Below are positions 38,651-46,714 of a stretch of DNA of 46,714 nucleotides, one piece after another (within the stretch, counting starts at the first letter, position 1; the number at the start of each line of letters is the position of its first letter). Under the pieces are notes generated by a model. It was not told where the DNA came from. It saw nothing but the letters and a program-made list of their open reading frames with translations, and did not search any database. A program made the position numbers and the translations under genes. Source of the DNA: Irineochytrium annulatum (lineage: Eukaryota > Chytridiomycota > Chytridiomycetes > Chytridiales > Chytridiaceae); NCBI GenBank assembly GCA_027600665.1, contig JADGJL010000082.1, positions 1 to 46,714 of the forward strand, in the 5' to 3' direction.

Positions 38651-39007
38651 GGGGATGTGCTGCGCTGCACTTCTTTTCAACTTGGCAGCATGTTCTTTGT
38701 TTTCTTATCTGTTGTTCATTCATCAGAGAGGAGTGATACAACGGTTTACACATAAACCTGGCTACCATGGAGAGCCAATTCGAAACGAATATTTATTACT
38801 TGCTAAAGTCCCACACTTTTTGACCTTCAAAACCGCTCAGGGTTTTATTGTGTGGATACATGTAGTTCCTTGTTCGTCATCACGACGTGCTCGTTCACTT
38901 TTGTTTGATATCCGGCGAAATGTAGATTACACATATGAAAATACACAGACGAATCTTTCTTCTAACGAGGACGGTCAATCACTTAGTCCTTCTTTCGGCT
39001 TCGAATT
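38651..39007. other. convergent intergenic region, 357 bp
   Basis: 3' flanks of the small coiled-coil gene and the GPCR. AT-rich, no recognisable gene. Confidence 0.5.
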
Positions 39008-40487
39008 TTAACACGCGGACTGTACAATGAAGCCGCTTCTCTCCCCTTCTGATCCCCCGGCCTTTGATAAACTTGCGGCCCTTGATATAGTCGCCATGTG
39101 AGTGCGCGCGCTCACCCGCCTCCGTACTGTAAGCGCCGATATTTGCTTGGCGAAAAGGATGGAATATCCGTAAATGATCGAATTGGCAAAACCGAGCAGT
39201 TGCGTTGTGAACTTTTGTTGTAACAATTACCATCATTCCCATTAAACGTAAACCCTCATACCTGCAGCAGGTTGGTGATAGCCTGAGTTTGGGCAGACGC
39301 GGAGGTGGCCTGCGCCATCCTGTTTGCTAATCCAGGGATCCACAGCTGGACGGAACTTAGGACACGCGAAAGGAGAAAAAAAGGAAATAAAAGAGAAACT
39401 TACCAGGGTATACACTGACGGGTAAACAAGCAGCTAATTGACAAAATGCAGCAAGCAAGAAAATAAGATGCGTGATGTAGTTATTCTCGTATACCTTCAA
39501 AATGGCCATCTTCATCCCCTCCGACTCAGATTTTATCTGCGACCCGGCGTCGACTGAGTCGGAAGAAATTCCTCGCTCCGCAACGCATTTTTGGGAGCCC
39601 TTCGGGGTAGTAACAAGCGTCGTCATGCCCTTATCGACTTCGTTGATCTTCCTTCTGAAGAAGATGAAGATGTCGATATACATAGCGATGATGCTAAACA
39701 TAACCATCAGGCTTCATCACGCACCTAACGTTTTCAGACTCACCACACGATCATAAACATCCTGGGACCGTGCGTGAAGCCGTATCTGCAAAGAGAAGTT
39801 TTTTGTTAAAGAAAGCGCATGAGGCGTGTTGCCTTGCCTCACATAGTCGGCAAGGGGTGAAGGTTTACCGGCAAACCAACACCAAGAGCCTCCCCAGTAT
39901 GTTAGCCAGCCAGTGCTTAGATTGAATCCACATGCACGCTCACCTGTATTTACCATTCCAACAAGCATGTAACCCGCCGTGGCCGTTGCAGCCGGCACGA
40001 CTGCAATCACGGCGACAACCCACGCGCTCGCGCTCTCGACGCGTGCCAGGCGACGCGACAGCGACCCGAGGTTTCGCGACTTGGAAACAGCGTATGTCAG
40101 GACGGCCAGCGCGAACGTCGTCAGGTCGCTCATTTGCACGCTCCATTGCCCGATCCATCCGCCGGCGCTACACAGCGGGCCGCTCGGCAGGCCGCTGGTG
40201 AGGCTCATGACGCCCATGACACCATTAGCAGTCCCGTTGATTGCGTCCGCGACGAAGAGCAACAGCAACAGGCGGCTACGCGCGACGCTGCTCACCGCTT
40301 TGGTGTCGGATGGCCGGTTGTTGACGAGCATGAGCGCGAGGACGCTTATGGCTGAGACGGCGGAGAGGAGCGAGCACGCGACGTTGAGCTTGGACGTGAC
40401 GGCCGCGAGGGCGGCGACGTCCATTTGGAGAGCTTGGGCTGCAGGGATTACCGAAAATCCGGACGTAATCGCGACGGCTTCGTGCAT
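39008..40487 (-). CDS. seven-transmembrane receptor, cAMP-receptor-like
   Basis: Seven exons (40487-39944, 39889-39838, 39785-39744, 39693-39495, 39433-39404, 39345-39262, 39211-39008) sum to 1,155 nt, giving 384 residues with seven hydrophobic helices. Helix 1 is SLLSAVSAISVLALMLV, helix 2 LLLLLFVADAINGTANGVMG, then a Cys before helix 3 (CSAGGWIGQWSVQMSDLTTF), helix 4 WVVAVIAVVPAATATAGYML, the loop GSWCWFAG, helix 5 MFMIVCIIAMYIDIFIFF, helix 6 LLVYPSVYTLLWIPGLANRM and helix 7 FTTQLLGFANSIIYGYSILF. The GSWCWF loop and Cys pairing point to the Dictyostelium-type cAMP receptor (class E) / Git3-like group. Ligand unknown; nutrient or cyclic-nucleotide sensing is a guess. One intron (39786-39837) is GC-AG with donor AG|GCAAGG. 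The third loop and C-tail carry many Ser/Thr. Confidence 0.85.
39786..39837 (-). other. GC-AG intron in GPCR gene
   Basis: 52-nt intron with donor GTGAG|GCAAGG and acceptor TTTGCAG. Using it joins DYVR to YGFTHGPRMF in frame and keeps helix 5; without it the frame runs into unrelated sequence. Confidence 0.75.
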
Positions 40488-41263
40488 TGTTCACGGCGTT
40501 GATATCCATTGATGTCGGTCCAAGAACGACGCTTCCATTTGATTGGACTCTCGGCACCTAGTAAGGTAGAAGCACGCAACCGTGCGGAGTCCAAATAGTT
40601 AGACGATGGCTTTTTTTTTTCAGGAACGCTACCTGCTGACGCGAGAGTCGAAAGTTCCCCAAACGGTCAGCTTCTTTTAACAGCTGTCCTGCGACAAGGG
40701 GACCTTCGAGCGTCTTTGTCGATCTCGAAGACGAAACTGTGGTGCAGCGTCCTACTACGTGAAACTAAACTTCGCTAGCGAACCTCGCCAGGTCGCTTAT
40801 TTGCATTTGGGTACGCGCACCAACTGGGTTTGATCTCTTCGCTCGTGGATGCAACCTCGACTACTTGTAGCATTGCCTGGCAGGCGACGTTTCTGTAGTT
40901 TGGAAGTCCTGTGACGATGGACATTCAAACCCCATTTAACTTCACAGTCGGCTGTGATCTGGTATTGATGTAATAATACTATCGTTCAACGAGACGGTTA
41001 AACTTGACATGCATTCTAGCAATACGGAGCTTTATTGATTCATATTCGGAAGCTTTATGGATGTGCTCTCCTCTGTCCTGTCCTCTGGCCACAGCACCTG
41101 CCATGACTCTGATAATCCTCTAACCCGCCATCCACCATTACGGATGTGCTGGCCAAGACCCATAATCCTCTAATTCGCCGCCTCTGCCGCACGTCGGCAC
41201 CAACGCACCCGTGGCGACCCACAAGTGGCGATCGAGTGTCGATACGCGAAACCGACCACCAGT
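40488..41263. other. intergenic, 776 bp, with repeated 12-mer
   Basis: Lies upstream of the GPCR start and downstream of the Misato stop. Contains a T-run at 40611-40620 and the 12-mer ATAATCCTCTAA twice (41112-41123 and 41162-41173). No coding evidence. The repeat is too short to call an element. Confidence 0.5.
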
Positions 41264-43237
41264 TCACAGACCGAATGAATCCTCAAGCGATAGCAACGTC
41301 TCGACGCTCTGCATGTAGTCGTCCCTCGAGAACGATCCCGACGCGCATAACAACCTGCGGACTCTTTCCTCGGCGGTGGAGAGCGCCGTGGCAGAATCGC
41401 GAGCGAGGTTCGCGACGGCGGGTGACCGGCGCAGCTGGGTCAGGACGCAGGATTTATCGGGCGTTGAGGTGGTGGGGTGGGAGAGCGCAAGAGGGAACCG
41501 AGTTTGCAGACGGACGCTGCGACGAAAGAATTCCTCAGAGACAGAAGAAAAGAGCGAAAGAATAAGCATACTTTCGTTGACCCCCAACCCGGGGAGTATA
41601 GAGGGCTGTGTATCCTTCTAATCGCCGGTGGATTTCTCTGAGACTGGGTTAGATCGTACAGCTTGCATAAAAACTCAACGTCTCGGTCCCAGACATGAAA
41701 CCGCGCAGAATCGTCACCTGCCCGTAATGGTTCTCGACCTTGCAGCAAGAGCATTAGCATGCAAATGTGATGTGCATATGTCCAAATGCGAGGGCTTACC
41801 TGGTCGTACAGCCGAGATAGCGTCGCATCATGTATCCACCCAATTCTGTCCCCGCCCACCGCGCGTGACAGACTATCGTAAAGTTGCGATCCAGTGCCGG
41901 CCGAGATCCCCAGGGCCGCAATGTTCTTCTGCCCGACGTCCAGAAGCGGGTGATACACATCCCGCAGCGTGGTGTTCATATGAGGTACGCTGCATTATTA
42001 GTTTTTAATATTGAGCTTTGCAAAATACCGTGTAGGTAAAGAGAGCGAGTCCAAGCTGGCCGCGAGCAAGGTCGTCGAATTGAACTAACAATGTTTACAG
42101 CAGTGTAAAGACAAACGAGCTTACGAGAGAACTACTGTCCGGTGACCACTCTATCCTCGTGTCAGATCCCATGTCAAAGCTGATAGGCGTGTAAAAATCA
42201 CATGACATTGGAATAGTCGCAAGCGCGAGTGCTTTGTTGATACGCACGAAAGGATTCTGAGGCGAACGTAAGCGTCAATACACACGTGTGAAACAAACTG
42301 TAGTTGCCATGGCAGAACTCTTGTTGATCCCATAAACGAAAATATCAAGCTTCTCCACGTAGTCCTTCATGCTCTCGATAGCCTTCGCCGAAAACCCGCC
42401 GAACGCATCCCACGTATCCGCAAACACCTGCAAGCCTTGCGGACAGTCGCATTCCTCAAGGAAGAATCGCAGCCGGTCCTCAAGTATCGTCTCGCGCTTT
42501 TAGGGTATGTTGTTAACGGTAGTACGGCGCACGTATTTAGTACTTACCATGGCGTCCCCTTCCCAGACGTCGACGCCTTCACTGAAGACGCGGAATCCGC
42601 TGCCGTCCTCCGCTCCGGCCGCCTCCGAGTACTCGCGTGGTGCGATCTCGAAACGGCTGTTGCGGTGCATGGGGAAGGAATTCCTTACTCGAGGTTGGTT
42701 AGCAAGGAAGGAAGCTAACAACAGCAATAGTACCTCCAGAGAAGTCTTCCGGATGCTTGACAGCGAGATGAGTCAAAAACGATATCAGTCGAGCCGATAA
42801 AAACCTGAGCGTTCGGCTCCACAACCTTATCATTGCCTCCAAGATGGAACGTCGTCACGGCGCCATCCCTGTTGCGCAGGTTAGCGTGTATCAGGTCGAC
42901 AAGATGACTGCATACCAGGTAGAAACGTCATCATCTTGGGCGTCAGGATCTTCCGAGCCTTGTTGCAGCGATCCTGCCTCTCGTAAGAAGCCGCTCTCGA
43001 CATCAACGCAACTCCCACACCTTTCTTCTGTACCATCAGCAACCGTGGGGACGAGTCATGCTCGCTCTTCAATAATGTTAAGGATGACAACTGCTCCCGA
43101 TAGCGACCAACCCCGCGCCGAAGAATGGACGGATTCACTTCGCCGGCGTCATAGGCAAACTGGGCCAACCAAAACTGCTTGCCCACGACCGACGAGGCCT
43201 CTCCGAACTGCACCGTGATGATCTCGCGGTTGTCCAT
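41264..43237 (-). CDS. DML1: Misato/DML1-like protein
   Basis: Misato/Dml1 is a tubulin-related protein linked to mitochondrial distribution, mtDNA inheritance and, in animals, chaperonin-assisted tubulin folding. The N-terminus REIITVQFGEASSVVGKQFW is the tubulin-like start motif, followed by EVNPSIL and RLLM. A 38-nt intron then leads to SGFLREAGSLQQGS, a 47-nt one joins DVSTWDGAV, and later comes LEDRLRFFLEECDCPQGLQV then ADTWDAFGGFSAKAIESM, the strongest family block. Further exons: VRINKALALATIPMS, IEWSPDSSSLVSSFVCLY, LYDSLSRAVGGDRIGWIHDA, YGQVTILRGF, then VGGQRNVRLQTRFPLALSHP and a C-terminus ending LLSLEDSFGL. About ten introns; the joins around 42700-42800 were not resolved exactly. 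Divergent from the kinase, 654 bp apart. Confidence 0.85.
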
Positions 43238-43891
43238 GACAGGTGGCTTGTGCGATTAATATGTCGCTTTTTGACTGATTTGCCGGACGTTCTTGTCCGA
43301 ATTGTTTTTTTTTTTGGTCTAAGATATAAGACTCATAAAGCGATAAAGTATTTTTTTTTTTGGCAATATGAGTTGTTGCTGTTGGATACAATTTTCTGTT
43401 CTGAAATTCCATGTTTGTTGTCAGCAAGGTGTTCGAAGCGATGGGCAACTTAACAGGACCTTTCCTGATACTCGCTATCGCGAATTCTATGACTACAGCA
43501 TGTTGCAACTTATTAAACTCCAGTTTAAGTTTAAAAGCCTTGCTTGGTTATCATAAATGCGTTTGCAAAAAGGCATTTTGCATGATTTCCAGCTAACTTG
43601 AGAGCTTGAATGGGCAGAAACAGCGGAGATGGCGGCGGATCTGTGGGCGCCTTGCGGCGATGTGGGGCTGCGATGCTTCGCACATGAACTTGGGCATTTC
43701 CACGCCCACGCCTGGACTCGTTTCGCGGTCGTCGGCTGCGCTGGATCGCAGAACCTTCGGGGGTCTGTGAACATCCGTCCAAGCACGGAGTAACAGCGTT
43801 TGACAAAGTGCTAAAACGTCGAATTGAACGTGCTGGGACGCTGACTTCCATGGGCCTCGCGTGACCGACGAGCCCACTACCTATCTCTCTC
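43238..43891. other. divergent intergenic region, 654 bp, with T tracts
   Basis: Upstream region shared by Misato (minus) and the kinase (plus). Holds two T11 tracts (43305-43315 and 43351-43361), typical nucleosome-excluding stretches near Misato, then GC-rich DNA. No gene recognised. Confidence 0.5.
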
Positions 43892-46714
43892 ATGGCAGCC
43901 GCCGCCGTCCCCACCGTGCTGCCCCTCTCACCCGTCTCGCCGGCGGCCTCCCCGATGGCCACGCCCAAGCCGACATCTCCACCGCCGTCATCTCGTGGCC
44001 CCGCTATCGGCTCAGTCTTCACCACGCGGTCCTCATCGCAGTATCTTTTACAACGGAAGCTCGGCTCTGGCTCGTTCTCAACGGTCTACCTCGCGACATG
44101 CGTCGCGCCCCCACCTCACCACCCAACCTCCGCCAACCGGCCCTCAAATCTGAGCGCTGGCGACCTTGTCGCTTTGAAATGCATCGTTAAAGGCATGGCC
44201 TTGACGTCGGCCAAGTCCGCAAACGGATCGGGCGAGCGGCTCGCGTGTGGAACGGGTGATGATGGCGAGATCGACGCGGACGGCCGCAGTCGGCGGAGAG
44301 ATCGCGTCTCAGCGCAGCAGCGAAAGGAATGCGAGTTCCTCACGCGTCTTCAGCAGGGGTCACCGACGGGCAACAAGCCGGCGTCAAACAGCGCAGCAGC
44401 CGGCGTGTCGTCCTCGCCCGCGTTTCTTCCTCCGTCACCGCAGTCGCCGCCTCATCTTAGTCGTAGGCGTAACTCCAGGCTCGTTCACAGCCGGCAGGAG
44501 TTTAAGCCCGTCGTGGAGCTTTATGAGGTGGTGGAGACGGAGGACCTCTTGCTGATGGTTCTCGAGTACTGTGAGATCGGTGGGTTTATTAAGGCCGAGG
44601 TGTTCACTTTTCCAGTTCTTATAGCTAACGTTGCTCCCGATTGTGCACAGACCTCTTCCAAGCCATCTCGCAGAACGGTGGGTTCCCGCAGGCCGTCGTC
44701 AAAGGCCTGTTTCCGCAGATCGCCGACGCTCTGCTTTACTGCCACGAGCGTGGTATCTACCACCGCGACCTCAAACCCGAAAACATCCTTGTGAACACCG
44801 CGGACTACTCAATACGGATTGCAGATTTTGGGCTGGCCACTGATCAGCCCTGGAGCATCGAGATGGGCTGCGGAAGCTTGCGGTACATGGTACGTCTTTG
44901 CTCCCATGTATATATGCATATCGGGACATCTTAGCTGACATAACTACTCCATCCAGTCACCAGAATGCATGGGCGTGTCCTTGTATCCGAATGACCCCTC
45001 AGTCGCTTCTTCCTCAACTCTGCCCGGCTACGCTAGCGCACCAAATGACGTCTGGTCCCTCGGCATCATCCTTCTCAATTTGATTTTTGCCCGGAACCCG
45101 TGGCACTCGCCTGCGGACCCCTTCTGCATCGACCTGTACCTCCGTCGGCGGCAGCCGGTGCTCATGTCCGAGTTCAACATCTCCCCCGAGTTCGACGCCG
45201 TCTTGCGAAGATGCTTTGACCCGAATCCCGATAATCGGGCGACAATTCACCAGCTCCGCAACCTCGTCGTATCTGTGCCGTGGTTCATCCAGCCCGCCAG
45301 GCCGACGCCGCCACCAGCTTGGAACCTGGGACCGCTTTCGCCCGGGCTATGCGTCGATCCGCCTATGATGGAGCCCATCAAACGCCATCACTACCACCCG
45401 CAACATTCCTCTACATCTCATCGCTATCCCGCGCCGACCACCGCCCTCGGCACGCCTCTCGCCAAACATGGGCATGACGACCTCTCCCCGCCTCTTACCT
45501 TCCTCCAGATCTCCCTCGGCTCGGCCCCCTCGGCGCGCACGCCCTCCCCATCCTACGAGAACTCATCCTCCCTCTCGGACCGCTCCGGCTCCTGCTCCTC
45601 AGCTGCCTCGTCGGACTCCTCGTCTTCCGACCTCTCCCTTGGCTCCAGTTGCGGCGGGTTTGACGAGCCCCTTACGTACGGATACGCTGCGAGCGCGACC
45701 AGAAGACCGTCGATCCGGCTGGATAGGTCTAAGCCGTTCACGCCGGGTACGCCAACGACAGCTAACGCGCAGCACCAAGGCGCGTTCTCGCTCTCCCCTC
45801 CGGCGTCAGCCGCGTTTGACGCGCGTATGCAATCTCTCCGCGTCGCAAGCCGGTGGGAGGGCGGCGCCGGGGGCCGACAGCCGCAGCAACAGCGTTTGCA
45901 GCCTCCACCGCCACCGCGGACCCGCAGGGGTTCCCCATACCCGCCTGAGAATGACGGACAAGACGACGGCGCGTCCGTCGACGACGACGACGATGAGTTT
46001 GACGGCGACACGTTCTGCGGCGTGGAGCCCCACGGAGTCTTTGGGCCCTTCTCTCCCCGCAAAGCCGTCTACGCCGACGGCGACGACATCATCGGCGACA
46101 ACGCCGCAGCACTAGCCGAGCTGAACGCCGACATCCGCTGGGGCCCATCAACGCCAACGATCCCAACCACGGACCGCCGGCCGTCCTTAACCCCAATTCT
46201 CACCCCGCCGCACCGCGCACACAACGCCGAGCCCTGGGTCCGCAAGGTACAAAGCGACGCTACGCTCCTCCACAACCGCATGCCAGGCCCCTCCTCACCG
46301 CGTGGCCACTTCTTCCACCCGCCCACATTCCTGTCCCACACGCCGCCGCCGGACCCCACCGCGACACCTCCGCCGGGTGGCGACTACTTCTCCCGCGCCG
46401 TGTCCCGCCGCGCCTCCGCGTCCGCGACGGCCCTGCGGGGCTCGCCGCAGTTCTTCCCGAGCCCGTCTCCGGAGGAGCACCGGGGCATACTGCAGCAGCA
46501 CCTGGACCCGTTGCAAAGGCGGATGCGGAGGGAGGCGCGGCGCGTCGGGGGCGGGGGTGAAGGCGGTGATTCGAACGCGGGGGACGCTATCAAGCAGGTC
46601 GGGGGTGGTGTCGTGCCGAGGCTGATGATACCGCGATTCCCGCTTGGCAGGCGCGGTCCGGCCAGCGCGCCGGCACCCCCGATGAGTGCGGAAGTGGGTG
46701 GGACGCTTGAGGGG
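43892..46714 (+). CDS. Ser/Thr protein kinase, KSP1/Ran1-like, partial at right edge
   Basis: Exons 43892-44579, 44651-44889 and 44957 to beyond the window edge. Kinase motifs in order: glycine loop KLGSGSFSTVY, catalytic Lys in LVALKCIVKG, a helix-C Glu in RKECEFLTRL, hinge LMVLEYCEIDLF, HRDLKPENILVN, DFGLA and the activation segment CGSLRYMSPE, then WSLGIILLNLIFARNPWHSP and DPNPDNRATIHQL. The GCGS-type activation loop and WH motif fit the fungal KSP1/Ran1/Sks1 group, linked to nutrient response and meiosis control. Unusual are low-complexity inserts of roughly 40-60 residues between the Lys and helix C, and between helix C and the next strand. After the domain comes a Ser/Pro/Asp-rich tail of about 480 residues, still open at the edge. 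The N-terminus is Pro/Ala/Ser-rich. Confidence 0.9.

Noticed and set aside
38616..39011. 131-codon plus-strand frame after the small coiled-coil gene
   Set aside because: Mostly AT-rich intergenic DNA with no motif; probably chance.
39979..40512. 177-codon plus-strand frame
   Set aside because: Antisense of the GPCR first exon; composition follows from the hydrophobic codons on the other strand.
41112..41173. 12-mer ATAATCCTCTAA repeated 50 bp apart, considered as a mobile-element or CRISPR-like repeat
   Set aside because: Only two copies, no terminal repeats, spacers or associated genes.
42850..43040. apparent frameshifts in Misato
   Set aside because: Resolved by a 38-nt intron (donor gtacag) and a 47-nt intron (donor gtatgc, ctaac branch site) that restore one continuous frame.
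42844..43218. 124-codon plus-strand frame
   Set aside because: Antisense to the Misato N-terminal exons, which carry the recognised family motif.
45468..46115. 215-codon Pro/Arg-rich plus-strand frame
   Set aside because: Out-of-frame shadow of the kinase C-terminal tail; the kinase frame stays open to the window edge.

Overview
The window looks like nuclear DNA of a zoosporic (flagellated) fungus, probably a chytrid. It has about 20 tightly packed protein genes on both strands. Most carry several very short GT-AG introns (commonly 38-60 nt, a few near 30). The fungal flavour comes from a KSP1/Ran1-type kinase, a DAL3-type ureidoglycolate lyase, a Gyp5/EVI5-type TBC protein, a Ted1-type phosphoesterase and a separate mitochondrial-type AcpS. 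Genes that tend to be lost with the flagellum are also present: an alpha-tubulin N-acetyltransferase with its catalytic Cys and Asp, an LRRC74-like LRR protein, and a five-pass prominin-like protein. The lineage call is inference; no rRNA or marker locus is present. Gene models were built by hand by joining exons so that family motifs continue in frame, and most exon sums are multiples of three.

Left part (1-13.7 kb): V-ATPase subunit E (VMA4), CCA-adding enzyme (CCA1), MCM5 (14 exons including an 11-nt first exon), a membrane-anchored SRPBCC/START-like protein, a TPR protein with a likely one-base C-run frameshift, and a 1,085-residue helical-repeat protein of unknown role.

Centre (14-25 kb): the prominin-like gene, then a very compact mitochondrial-flavoured block: mitochondrial glutamyl-tRNA synthetase (MSE1/EARS2), AcpS (PPT2), Ted1/PGAP5-like phosphoesterase, bL36m, prohibitin PHB1. 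MAGO (exon junction complex) follows. Start codons of divergent pairs lie 23, 56 and 112 bp apart, and the AcpS and Ted1 reading frames overlap tail to tail by 47 bp.

Right part (24-46.7 kb): alpha-tubulin acetyltransferase head to head with a coiled-coil gene whose stop codon abuts the stop of ureidoglycolate lyase; GGA clathrin adaptor; LRRC74-like protein; TBC RabGAP; an unresolved 1.6-kb stretch; proline dehydrogenase (PUT1); a small coiled-coil protein; a cAMP-receptor-like 7TM GPCR using a GC-AG intron; Misato/DML1; and a KSP1/Ran1-like kinase that runs off the right edge.

No tRNA, rRNA, transposon, CRISPR array or phage element was seen. The most unusual items are the fungal prominin-like gene, the tubulin/flagellum-flavoured group (ATAT, adjacent coiled-coil gene, LRRC74-like, Misato), the TPR frameshift, the noncanonical introns and the extreme packing with overlapping transcription units.
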